A DNA stretch of 33,101 bases. Origin: Clostridia bacterium DTU065. Lineage in GTDB: Bacteria > Bacillota > DTU065. Location of the stretch: assembly GCA_001512545.1 (NCBI GenBank), contig LFSI01000067.1, positions 1 through 33,101 of the forward strand, read 5' to 3'. This document shows positions 8,610 through 16,013 of this stretch, in pieces; positions within the stretch are counted from its first letter, which is position 1; every line of letters starts with the position of its first letter. The notes beneath the pieces were generated by a model that searched no databases, was not told where the DNA came from, and worked only from the letters and a program-made list of their open reading frames with translations. The position numbers and the translations under genes are program-made.

Positions 8610-9512
8610 CTAAAAGCCCACCACATTACTTAGGGCATGGATCAGCACCCAAGGCCAGAGGATTCCAGTACGGTATACTCCATAGGCCATCAAACCCCCA
8701 AACAGCGCTGTACTCGCCACGCCGCTAAGAGCCATGGGAACAGTGGGGTAAACTCGGAAAACAAAATCGGGGATGTGAAGTAGGGCGAACAAACCTACCG
8801 AAAGGCCTATCCCCCAAACGGGTTTCTTTGTGGCAGCTGTAAACAAAGGCTGCATCACACCACGGTAAAAGAACTCTTCTTGGAATCCAGAGTACAAGAC
8901 GGCATACAAAAGAAACAGCCAGCGTTCCGCAGTTAAGCCGCTAAAAAGAAATGCCGCTGTGTAGATAAGCAGAAATGGAATGGCAGGCTTCCATTCTCCT
9001 CCTGAGAATCCATACTCTCCCCGCTTTACTCCTAACTTATGCAAGACAAAAGCGGGAATGAGTACGAAGAAAGGTAAGTTGCGCACGATGTTTGCGACCA
9101 TGTATCCTCCAGGAAAATCATTGAAAAGGTCGTGCCACAGCGTCCATCCGGGGATCCATGACAACACAGGATACCCTGGCATGTACCCTTGTCTCTGCAA
9201 CCTGTCCACAATGGAGCACAGGATAAACAGGTAGACAACAACTGTGAGCACAGCTCCACGTTTTGCCTTTTCTGGATCTAGTTTCTGGGCACCTAAGCGT
9301 TCTCCCAAAGGCTTCTCGGACAGAAGGTATATTAACCCTAGAGCCAGTGCATAAACGAAAATGCCAATAAGACCAGAACGCAATCCGTTAACCAGAGTCC
9401 CCCCGTAAGTGACGTTCGACCACACTTTTGCAGATATAAACAGCAGTCCAAACACAAGAGGGGCAGGATGATGCAACAAACGCTGATAAAAGCCGAGTAG
9501 TTTCTTTACCAT
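8610..9512 (-). CDS. CPBP-family intramembrane metalloprotease (Rce1/Abi type)
   Basis: About 300 residues with roughly eight membrane segments. The catalytic signature of CPBP/CAAX-processing proteases is intact: E212-E213-x-x-x-R217 (EEFFYRG), His246 in LFALLHIPDF, and His292...Asn296 in IHALSN. Bacterial members process or degrade membrane substrates, and some serve in peptide immunity; no peptide gene is seen nearby, so the substrate is open. A GTG at 9521 would also be in frame, but AGGTGA overlaps that codon and sits 5 bases before ATG 9512, which is therefore preferred. It lies downstream of the SpoIIM-like gene on the same strand. A coding-like +1 frame runs past its stop codon (see findings). 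Confidence 0.88.
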   Translation of the reverse strand: MVKKLLGFYQRLLHHPAPLVFGLLFISAKVWSNVTYGGTLVNGLRSGLIGIFVYALALGLIYLLSEKPLGERLGAQKLDPEKAKRGAVLTVVVYLFILCSIVDRLQRQGYMPGYPVLSWIPGWTLWHDLFNDFPGGYMVANIVRNLPFFVLIPAFVLHKLGVKRGEYGFSGGEWKPAIPFLLIYTAAFLFSGLTAERWLFLLYAVLYSGFQEEFFYRGVMQPLFTAATKKPVWGIGLSVGLFALLHIPDFVFRVYPTVPMALSGVASTALFGGLMAYGVYRTGILWPWVLIHALSNVVGF

Positions 9513-9630
9513 GACAATCACCTGTATTTTAGCTTAGATTTCGTGCCCTAGGGCTAAACCAAAAGACGCGCATAAAGCAAATTAGCCGCTTGGGCTACCA
9601 CAAACTCCGTTAAAGCAAGATCGGTTGCCC

Positions 9631-10248
9631 TCAACTCGCCAAATATAGCGCTTCCACTAAGGCCGCACTCACCAATAGAAGCAATGTCAACAGAGCCAGT
9701 ACCTTTTCTGCTCTGGAAAACTTCAAAGAACGTATAGTATGCGTTTCTGTCCACTGTCGGGCAGGGAAACTGTCCGCCACAAGCAGCGATTTCGTAAGAG
9801 TAAACCCGCAGCAAACGGCATAAGCACTGGTCTCCCACAAACCAATACGTAGATACTGCATGTTAGCAGCAGCAACACTCGAAAACGGAATTTCAAAGCC
9901 ATTGGTTCCAGCTAGCCAGCCAATGGCAGCACCTTGTGCGACTAGGATCAGAAGGCCCGGAGTCACCACACCGAAACGTACTAACAAATTGCCTCCAACG
10001 ATCAAAAGCAGTACAATCAGATTTCTAAAAACGATGTAGCCTAACGTGCTGGCCTCCCCACCAACTGCTGCACTGGCTGGATCTACTGCCGGCACATCCT
10101 GCCAAGCTTCGGGTTTGGCTACGTATCCGACAGCGAAAAACAACCAAAGCACTGCTTGGAGAAGAAGCCAGACGATGATGGTTCTTTTAACGGGCCCAAC
10201 CTGATATAAACTGCTGAGTAGCCTAACTGCGTACTTCAATATGTCCAC
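9631..10248 (-). CDS. SpoIIM-like integral membrane protein
   Basis: About 205 residues with five or so hydrophobic segments. The layout resembles the SpoIIM/DUF95 family. There is a first helix (IIVWLLLQAVLWLFFAVGYV) and a hydrophilic loop. Helices FRNLIVLLLIVGGNLLV and PGLLILVAQGAAIGWLAG are followed by a LRIGLWETSAYAVCCGFTL segment, where SpoIIM proteins have HGIxELxAxxxAGxxGLRLG. A final helix ends ALVEAL. SpoIIM works with SpoIID/SpoIIP in engulfment in spore formers, but SpoIIM-like proteins also occur outside sporulation, and this one may be a divergent paralogue. The GTG at 10248 has GAGGGGG only 1 base upstream; TTG at 10239 gives 10-base spacing and may be the true start. Confidence 0.55.
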   Translation of the reverse strand: MDILKYAVRLLSSLYQVGPVKRTIIVWLLLQAVLWLFFAVGYVAKPEAWQDVPAVDPASAAVGGEASTLGYIVFRNLIVLLLIVGGNLLVRFGVVTPGLLILVAQGAAIGWLAGTNGFEIPFSSVAAANMQYLRIGLWETSAYAVCCGFTLTKSLLVADSFPARQWTETHTIRSLKFSRAEKVLALLTLLLLVSAALVEALYLAS

Positions 10249-10339
10249 GCCCCCTCATTTATTCTTGGTCCTGCACTGAGTCGACCAGTTCAATACTCCA
10301 GTTACACTCGCAGACATATCCGCTCCTTACGGTACAAGA

Positions 10340-10373
10340 AGCGCGGTGGCGATCGGTACTTCGACGCCGCGCT
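10340..10373 (-). terminator. GC-rich hairpin, probable terminator of the C45-barrel gene
   Basis: AGCGC-GGT-GGCG pairs with CGCC-GCGCT around a 13-base loop. It begins 12 bases past the stop of the 998-residue protein. On the minus strand it is followed only by TTCTTGT, so it is a weak terminator at best. Confidence 0.4.
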
Positions 10374-10384
10374 AGGAAGCGAAA

Positions 10385-13381
10385 CTAAAGAGAGCTCATA
10401 ATGCCTATACGAAAGCTGTCAGTGTTTGGTAGAGCGAGGTTCTTACTGTACTGTGCCCCAACCTTCAAACCGATGGGAGTTTGGTAGGTGAGGCCAACGC
10501 CAACACTGTGAAGTAGATCGCTCTGGGCAAGAACGCTCGCGTCTTCCCAGATCTTAGCCATTTCACAATTGACATAAGCGGCTATGTCTTGGGTGAAGTA
10601 TCGCTGCACTTCCAGAATGGAGTGCAGATTCATCTCGCCTACAAACATCGAAGAACTTGCTCCCAACTGCCCTCCACCACCCAAGCGAAGCTTGCGATCA
10701 AAAGGAGTCCCGTTTTGGGTCCAAGCAGCACCAACTTCTGTCCGAGCAACAAAGCCTGCACCGAGGTAAAATAGGTTCCGCACTCTAACGTTGAAACTGG
10801 CAAAACTATTTGCCAAGTCTTGCGTACTTGCAGATAAAGAACCACCGACCCGTACTGATGTGCCTTCTCGGGTCCAAGTGGTAGTGCCTGGCCAGCTTGT
10901 TTGAACCGTGGCAGCTAGAATTACATAATCACTGCTTGGTACTACCAAGCCCGTATTTGTACTTATATCCTTAACCTTACTCTGTGAGTATGCCAGCGTG
11001 AAACCTACTGCACTTTGCGTTCCAATGGGTAGGCTGCTGGTAAACGAAGCATCCTTTCTCTCCAGGCTGTATCCGCTTCCCTTGTGGGTACCCCAGCCCA
11101 GCCTGGTGGATATAGCCTGGGACTGGTAACGCACGCCAACCGGCCAAGACCCCAAAGGAAAGGTGAGTTGAACCGTTCTGTTTCGGCTTGGTCCAAAACT
11201 GTACCCCACCCCGACAGAAGTCAACGTTCCTGCCACGTTGTAGTACCGCACAGCTAAAGTCTTTTGCGAAAGGTTCAACGCGTTCTCCACCACAAACTGA
11301 ACAGGATCCATGTAAAAGCCAAAACCTTCACCGATTCGCACCACAACATCAATGGCGTCCTCTCCAACTGGAACCACATAAACTTGGACCTGCTCCAGTG
11401 CGCTTAGGGCATCGAGGCGATGTTTCCCAGCTGCAAGCTTAGAAAACTTAAAAGTCTCCCCTTCTTCAATCTTGAGAATCCTAGAAATCAGCCGTTCATT
11501 GGTCCGATGGACTCCAAGAACTCGCACCTTGTTGATGAGCATACCATCGTACTTTTTGAACTGGTCGGCACCACTAACCTCGACAACTTGAGGCGCTTGC
11601 AAGAACCTAACCACTGCGTTCTCTCTCGTGGTGAAGTAATACGAAGACCCAGTGAACTCTAGGTAGACGGGCTTTCGCAGCCCTACCTCAGCTAGCTGCT
11701 GGTAGAAAGGCGTATCGCCCGCTAGATCCGGGACCTCTACTTCAAGTGCCTTTTGGTAGCACTCCACTGCAACAATGCGATTCCCTCCATTGTCATGCAG
11801 TGACCCGAGAATAGCTAGGGCTTCTAGCAGATAGTACTCCTCAGAGACTTGAGGTTTGTCCACAAACATCTGGAAGTATCTCTGCGCCTCTGTTTGGTTT
11901 CCCAGCCGCAGATAGGTGTTGGCTCTAAGGTAAACTACCGCTTCAGCATAGGAGAACTCAGGATCAAGCTGTTCTAGATAATCCAGAACGGCGTCCAACT
12001 TATTTTGGGATAGAGCAAGTGTTGCCTGGCGTACAACTAGCCAGTTGATCAGGTTGCGCGCCTCTGGTGTAGGCTTAATGTTTCTCGAAAAGACCGCTGG
12101 ATCTTCCCCTGCCAGTGCTTTCTCGAGACTAAAGGCATAGAACTCACTATCTGGTGATCCACGCCCTTCACTCGGGATGGAAACCCACATAATTTGCTCT
12201 TCAGGCGAGAAAACGCAACTCAACATCGAACCAACGTTATTGATACCATCCAAGAGACCTTCATAGGCTAGACTTCCAGGTTGACCACGATCACGTAGCA
12301 GCTCTACCATGGATTCTGCTTTAATAGCTCCGTAGTTGTGGGACAGGTACTGCTCGAGCCTTTGGTCACGACGTTCAGAAGCTAACCAGCCTGAGGTTTG
12401 GAACTGCTTCATATATTCACTGTTGTACCGATTCGTGGCCGACAGCAGCCCTTGCTCAGCTCTCCTTACGGCAAAACGATTGGCATCTACCTCCAGCACT
12501 ACCGCATCCGGGATCTTGCTGTCTGAAATCACAATGTTCATACCGAAGGTTCGTGGTGTACCGAGTACGATCTCCACCGCTTCGTCTAAGCTCGACGCGT
12601 ACTGAACAATCTGACGCAATAAAAACAACATGGCCATGCCATCCAGGGAGTTAGCATTCCGATCCACCAAAGAATAGTTCATGGAAACGGTGATTCCCTG
12701 GTTGTTCATGGCCTGCATGACACCTGTATAGGTGGGATATGTGTAAGTGATAAATGGATATCCTTGGTCCGGTTCATAGACCACAACATACCCATACTCC
12801 GCCCAATCCATCATGGATATGTTGTCTAGATTACGGGCGTGGTACAAAGCTCCGCTTGCTGTTGCCTCACCAAAAGCTACTACAGAGGTACAGCCAAAGG
12901 TCATGCCAATGTCTTGGGACACATTGCCGACAATAACTTCCATCGGATCTGTAGCTTGTCCACCACTCACTCCAAAGACCAAACCTTCTAGCTCCTGAAA
13001 AAAATCGTCCGGGATGTTTCTCCGAATCCAAGGAGCCATCTTGTACTGAAAGTAGAACTGCTTAAACCCCTGAATAAGTCGCTCAAATCCCGAGACTCGG
13101 GCTTTCAGTGGATTGAGCTCATCCCTCATCTCCAGCAGTTGCTCGGTAGGACATAAGTATGTGAGCAGTGTTCCATGCTGTAAACCCATCTCGTAGGGAG
13201 TGCCTTTAAGATGCATGAAAACCATCTGACCGGTGATCTCCATATAACCTTTTCCAGCTTGGAATCTTTTGCCATCCTGCTCAACAAGCATCTTCGGAGA
13301 ACTTTGTACTAAACTTGAGAGCAGTACTATGCAAACCACTGCACAAGCTAGTATCCGTGCCATTCGACACACGTCGTTCAT
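10385..13381 (-). CDS. Secreted C45 Ntn-hydrolase fused to TPR, POTRA and Omp85-like outer-membrane barrel
   Basis: A 998-residue protein. A signal peptide (LACAVVCIVLLSSLVQS, about 11-27) precedes a C45 acyltransferase/amidase domain (about 45-420). This shows KGTPYEMGLQHG (59-70) and the autoprocessing site G163-Cys164-T-S, followed by ALYHARNLDN. Cys164 should become the N-terminal nucleophile after self-cleavage. A TPR-like helical region follows (about 440-555), then one POTRA domain (about 612-688, LINKVRVLGVHRTNERLISR...). The C-terminal barrel (about 690-998) has alternating strands, FDRKLRLGGGGQLGASSS where Omp85 proteins carry the L6 (V)RG(Y/F) loop, LEVQRYFTQDIAAYVNCE, and YQTPIGLKVGAQYSK near the end. 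It ends in Leu rather than the usual aromatic residue, and the L6 Arg is missing. The order enzyme-POTRA-barrel matches type Vd autotransporters such as PlpD. GGGGGAG lies about 11 bases before the ATG at 13381. The enzyme's substrate is unknown. Confidence 0.85.
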   Translation of the reverse strand: MNDVCRMARILACAVVCIVLLSSLVQSSPKMLVEQDGKRFQAGKGYMEITGQMVFMHLKGTPYEMGLQHGTLLTYLCPTEQLLEMRDELNPLKARVSGFERLIQGFKQFYFQYKMAPWIRRNIPDDFFQELEGLVFGVSGGQATDPMEVIVGNVSQDIGMTFGCTSVVAFGEATASGALYHARNLDNISMMDWAEYGYVVVYEPDQGYPFITYTYPTYTGVMQAMNNQGITVSMNYSLVDRNANSLDGMAMLFLLRQIVQYASSLDEAVEIVLGTPRTFGMNIVISDSKIPDAVVLEVDANRFAVRRAEQGLLSATNRYNSEYMKQFQTSGWLASERRDQRLEQYLSHNYGAIKAESMVELLRDRGQPGSLAYEGLLDGINNVGSMLSCVFSPEEQIMWVSIPSEGRGSPDSEFYAFSLEKALAGEDPAVFSRNIKPTPEARNLINWLVVRQATLALSQNKLDAVLDYLEQLDPEFSYAEAVVYLRANTYLRLGNQTEAQRYFQMFVDKPQVSEEYYLLEALAILGSLHDNGGNRIVAVECYQKALEVEVPDLAGDTPFYQQLAEVGLRKPVYLEFTGSSYYFTTRENAVVRFLQAPQVVEVSGADQFKKYDGMLINKVRVLGVHRTNERLISRILKIEEGETFKFSKLAAGKHRLDALSALEQVQVYVVPVGEDAIDVVVRIGEGFGFYMDPVQFVVENALNLSQKTLAVRYYNVAGTLTSVGVGYSFGPSRNRTVQLTFPLGSWPVGVRYQSQAISTRLGWGTHKGSGYSLERKDASFTSSLPIGTQSAVGFTLAYSQSKVKDISTNTGLVVPSSDYVILAATVQTSWPGTTTWTREGTSVRVGGSLSASTQDLANSFASFNVRVRNLFYLGAGFVARTEVGAAWTQNGTPFDRKLRLGGGGQLGASSSMFVGEMNLHSILEVQRYFTQDIAAYVNCEMAKIWEDASVLAQSDLLHSVGVGLTYQTPIGLKVGAQYSKNLALPNTDSFRIGIMSSL

Positions 13382-13765
13382 GTCGAGACCATCTCCCCCT
13401 GTGGACTAATGGCAATAAATGCCACTTTTATTACTGTTCATCAGTTGGAAAAACTGTCCTCCTGTAAAGTGAATATTTTTCCGATTTTTTCTAACCATAA
13501 GCGAATGCGACAACATAAAAGTGCAAAATCCGTTCATTTTCCCTTTGCTTTGTACAACTCCTTGTCAGCACAACTCATAAATTCGTCAATGGATGGTAAA
13601 ACTCACCTTCCTGCACGAAGTACTAGCTATAAGAAGTTCTTCACTTGTTTCTTAATGTGTCCTTTTTTCAGTTTAAAAGCGTCTTCAATGTTTGATTGCC
13701 ACTCTTTTTTGCCATCCCCCGTCGTGCATATCAATGCGATACCATTTCGAAAATGATTAGTAGAC
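13382..13765. other. AT-rich intergenic region upstream of the C45-barrel gene
   Basis: It holds the degenerate frame described separately and a short hairpin, TGGCA-ATAAA-TGCCA, at 13411-13425 in the leader of the 998-residue gene. No clear promoter could be fixed for that gene. Confidence 0.4.
13534..13755 (-). pseudogene. Degenerate reading frame with a GGDEF-like C-terminal remnant
   Basis: One minus-strand frame between the tRNA terminator and the C45-barrel gene reads like protein but carries two in-frame stops (TAG at 13627-13629, TGA at 13603-13605). The last part reads IDEFMSCADKELYKAKGK and then a stop. ADKELYKAKGK is the typical C-terminal end of a GGDEF domain; the intact cyclase in this window has VDKALYKAKSSGK at the same place. 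The upstream part (TTGDGKKEWQSNIEDAFKLKKG) is not recognised. No start codon with a ribosome-binding site is seen. It is either a decayed gene or chance. Confidence 0.35.
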
Positions 13766-13794
13766 AAAAAAACGACCGTTAAACGCGGTCGTTT
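13766..13794 (-). terminator. Terminator of the tRNA operon
   Basis: AAACGACCG-TTAAACG-CGGTCGTTT forms a 9-bp stem. On the minus strand it is followed by seven T's, 24 bases after the last tRNA gene. Confidence 0.88.
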
Positions 13795-13817
13795 CAATGT
13801 TTTTCAAGATTATGTAG

Positions 13818-13894
13818 TGGCGCGCCCGGCAGGACTCGAACCTGCGACCTTTTGATTCGTAGTCAAACACTCTATCCAGCTGAGCTACGGGCGC
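13818..13894 (-). tRNA. tRNA-Arg (anticodon ACG)
   Basis: A 77-base cloverleaf. Acceptor arms GCGCCCG/CGGGCGC, anticodon arm TTTGA-CTACGAA-TCAAA, T-arm with GTTCGAGTC, and an encoded 3' CCA. ACG reads CGU and, after A34-to-inosine editing, CGC and CGA. It is last in the seven-tRNA transcript. Confidence 0.97.
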
Positions 13895-13906
13895 ATATAT
13901 GAATGA

Positions 13907-13982
13907 TGGAGCCCGCAACCAGAATTGAACTGGTGACCTCATCCTTACCATGGATGCGCTCTACCTACTGAGCTATGCGGGC
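13907..13982 (-). tRNA. tRNA-Thr (anticodon GGT)
   Basis: A 76-base cloverleaf. Acceptor GCCCGCA, anticodon arm CATCC-ATGGTAA-GGATG, T-loop GTTCAATTC, and encoded CCA. Confidence 0.97.
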
Positions 13983-13988
13983 ATGTAA

Positions 13989-14073
13989 TGGTGCGGTGAG
14001 TGGGACTTGAACCCACACGGGGATACCCATACGCCCCTCAAACGTACGCGTCTGCCTGTTCCGCCACCACCGC
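13989..14073 (-). tRNA. tRNA-Leu (anticodon GAG)
   Basis: An 85-base class II tRNA with a long variable arm. Acceptor GCGGTGG/TCACCGC (one G-T pair), anticodon arm TACGT-TTGAGGG-GCGTA, T-loop GTTCAAGTC, and encoded CCA. Confidence 0.96.
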
Positions 14074-14108
14074 ACGTATATATTGAACTTGAGAATTAAC
14101 TCGCTTTA

Positions 14109-14184
14109 TGGAGCCGACGACCGGAATTGAACCGGTGACCCGCGCATTACGAATGCGCTGCTCTGCCTGCTGAGCTACGTCGGC
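14109..14184 (-). tRNA. tRNA-Thr (anticodon CGT)
   Basis: A 76-base cloverleaf. Acceptor GCCGACG, anticodon arm GCGCA-TTCGTAA-TGCGC, T-loop GTTCAATTC, and encoded CCA. It is the second threonine isoacceptor of the cluster. Confidence 0.97.
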
Positions 14185-14190
14185 AGACAT

Positions 14191-14264
<74 letters not shown>

Positions 14265-14281
14265 GACATAATAAAGAAAAC

Positions 14282-14358
14282 TGGAGCGGATGAAGGGTCT
14301 CGAACCCTCAACCTCTGCCTTGGCAAGGCAGCGTTCTAGCCAATTGAACTACATCCGC
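14282..14358 (-). tRNA. tRNA-Gly (anticodon GCC)
   Basis: A 77-base cloverleaf. Acceptor GCGGATG, anticodon arm CTGCC-TTGCCAA-GGCAG, T-loop GTTCGAGAC, and encoded CCA. Confidence 0.97.
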
Positions 14359-14362
14359 AGTT

Positions 14363-14451
14363 TGGTGCCGAAGGCCGGAATCGAACCGGCACGTGGTGTA
14401 ACCCACGGCAGATTTTGAGTCTGCTGCGTCTGCCAGTTCCGCCACTTCGGC
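14363..14451 (-). tRNA. tRNA-Leu (anticodon CAA)
   Basis: An 89-base class II tRNA with a long variable arm. Acceptor GCCGAAG/CTTCGGC, anticodon arm GCAGA-CTCAAAA-TCTGC, T-loop GTTCGATTC, and encoded CCA. It is first in the transcript, about 34 bases after the -10 box. Confidence 0.97.
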
Positions 14452-14484
14452 ACATAGTAGCTCACGAACTCGCTGACAATCCTT

Positions 14485-14514
14485 ATTATATGCCGAAGAC
14501 TATTATAATGTCAA
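14485..14514 (-). promoter_or_regulatory. Consensus promoter of the tRNA operon
   Basis: On the minus strand a perfect TTGACA (plus-strand 14509-14514), an 18-base spacer and a perfect TATAAT (14485-14490). It begins three bases past the stop codon of the AIR-synthase-like gene. Confidence 0.88.
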
Positions 14515-14517
14515 CAC

Positions 14518-15507
14518 CTATTTCGGACTTTTTAAGCGCCAAAGCTCATCAGTAGTTGGACCGGTAACCGGTACTTCTTCGCCCTGGCAAACGATCACCC
14601 TTCTCTCAGGGTTCTCTTCAATCAAGCCGATAACTGCGGCATCTATACCCGCCTTCTGTAGCTCGGACAAAAGCTCGTCCGGTTCTGGAGTGATCATGAT
14701 CAGCGTACCTGAGGACAGGAGCCTCAGAGGGTCTATACCCAGCTTGTCGCAGATAGCCTTAGTCTCGAGGCGCACAGGCACTTTGTCCCTGTCAACTGTA
14801 AAGCCCACGTTTGAAGCTTCAGCAACCTCCCAAAGTGCGCCAATCACTCCGCCTTCGGTAGCATCGTGCATGACTCTCACGCCTTGAGAAGTGGCGATGC
14901 GACCCTCAGGAACTATACTTATCATATCATAGAACCGTGCCGCTTTGTCCAGTACCGTCTCGGATAGTTCAGACAGCATATCCCGATATTCTTCTGCCAA
15001 AATCGCTGTTCCTTCAATACCCGCACCTTTACTGATTACAATCCTATCCCCTGGTTTTGCTCCGGTGCTAGTAGAGAGCTTGTTTCTTGTAACCTTCCCC
15101 AGAGCGATGATGGCAATTATCGGTTCGGTGACTTTATCGGTGAACTCTGTGTGTCCGCCGACAACCTGCACCCCTATCTCACGTGCAGTCTCCGAAATCT
15201 CCTTCATGATGGCTTCTACTTCTTCTACGGTGTTGTCCACCGACATGAGAAGTAGAACCTGGATGGCAAAAGGCTCTGCCCCATTGGAAACCACATCATT
15301 ACAGGAAACGTGGACGGCGAGCCTGCCAATGTAAGCGCTAGCGCCGGTGATCGGATCCACTGAAATAGCTAGAAGCTGATCCCCCATATCAATTATGGCA
15401 CTATCTTCGCCCAAGAGAGCTCCAACCAAAACCTCAGGCCTCTTGGCTCCCTCAAAACGCAGCACAGAACTTTTTAAGAGATCCGGCGAAAGCTTACCTA
15501 TCTTCAT
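14518..15507 (-). CDS. AIR synthase-related (HypE/ThiL/PurM superfamily) protein
   Basis: A 329-residue protein of the PurM/HypE ATP-binding superfamily. It carries the nucleotide-binding signature GEDSAIIDMGDQLLAISVDPITG (residues 33-55), followed by HVSCNDVVSNGAEPFA (67-82), VVGGHTEFTD in the middle and a C-terminal HDATEGGVIGALWEVA. These match the dimeric ATP-grasping fold shared by HypE, PurM, SelD and ThiL. Many Clostridia carry such a stand-alone AIR-synthase family protein near no hydrogenase genes, and its reaction is unknown. The HypE C-terminal PRIC motif is absent (the protein ends WRLKSPK), so it is not a bona fide HypE. The ATG lies two bases past the DUF559 gene stop, and GGGGAGG inside that gene's end is its ribosome-binding site, so the two are coupled. 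Confidence 0.85.
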   Translation of the reverse strand: MKIGKLSPDLLKSSVLRFEGAKRPEVLVGALLGEDSAIIDMGDQLLAISVDPITGASAYIGRLAVHVSCNDVVSNGAEPFAIQVLLLMSVDNTVEEVEAIMKEISETAREIGVQVVGGHTEFTDKVTEPIIAIIALGKVTRNKLSTSTGAKPGDRIVISKGAGIEGTAILAEEYRDMLSELSETVLDKAARFYDMISIVPEGRIATSQGVRVMHDATEGGVIGALWEVAEASNVGFTVDRDKVPVRLETKAICDKLGIDPLRLLSSGTLIMITPEPDELLSELQKAGIDAAVIGLIEENPERRVIVCQGEEVPVTGPTTDELWRLKSPK

Positions 15508-15509
15508 CC

Positions 15510-15965
15510 CTAGTCCTCCCCGTCTTTCGAGGCTGGTATTCTGTCTTCATATCGATTCAACCACTCGAGCATCTCTTCTCTACCAGTCTTGTCTCTTTGT
15601 ACCTCGCCAAGATCGAGATGTTCCTTCAACTCGGCGAATGGTCTGTATGCCATAGGCTTATTATGCTTCATCGGTTTCGGTTTCGCAAGGGTTTTTACCA
15701 GCTTCCGCATGGAATGCGCGTCTTTGGTTTGATCGCTGAGAACCCGGATGACGTGGAAACCTTTTTCTCGGAGATAAATCTCTTTTTCCCTGTCTATGCG
15801 TGCTTTCTCCGGTAGCACGTGACTGTAGCCGTCTACTTCTATGATTGTCCTTCCATGTACAATAAAGTCGACCTCATAGGGGCCGACTCTGATGCCTTTT
15901 TGATACTCTAATTGTGCTTTGCGAAGAGCCCTCTCGAGCCTCTTTTCGCCTTGGGTCATTTTCAC
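15510..15965 (-). CDS. DUF559 (Vsr-like endonuclease fold) protein
   Basis: A 151-residue protein with the DUF559 core. It has a basic N-terminal helix (TQGEKRLERALRKAQLEYQKG) and the restriction-endonuclease-like pattern YEVDFIVHGRTIIEVDGYSH (residues 29-48), with Asp33 and E-V-D supplying a PD-(D/E)xK-type metal site. ARIDREKEIYLREKGFHVIRVL follows. DUF559 proteins are related to very-short-patch-repair nucleases; their targets are unknown. About 45 C-terminal residues (AYRPFAELKEHLDLGEV...) extend past the core. The start is GTG 15965 with GAGGGG 9 bases upstream. It probably belongs to the same transcript as the sigma-factor cluster (48-base gap) and is coupled to the AIR-synthase-like gene. 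Confidence 0.8.
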   Translation of the reverse strand: MKMTQGEKRLERALRKAQLEYQKGIRVGPYEVDFIVHGRTIIEVDGYSHVLPEKARIDREKEIYLREKGFHVIRVLSDQTKDAHSMRKLVKTLAKPKPMKHNKPMAYRPFAELKEHLDLGEVQRDKTGREEMLEWLNRYEDRIPASKDGED

Positions 15966-16013
15966 GGAACCAGCCCCTCAACTGTTGCCTCTCTGTGTCA
16001 GAGAGCGTCTTTT

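Noticed and set aside
9554-9838. 94-codon minus-strand frame overlapping the end of the SpoIIM-like gene
   Set aside because: It lies mostly inside the real gene in another frame and has no ribosome-binding site; kept only as a weak hint of frameshifting in this area.
13409-13756. 115-codon plus-strand frame in the gap before the tRNA cluster
   Set aside because: Composition is Phe/Ser/Leu-rich noise from AT-rich DNA, no ribosome-binding site, and it overlaps the leader of the opposite gene.
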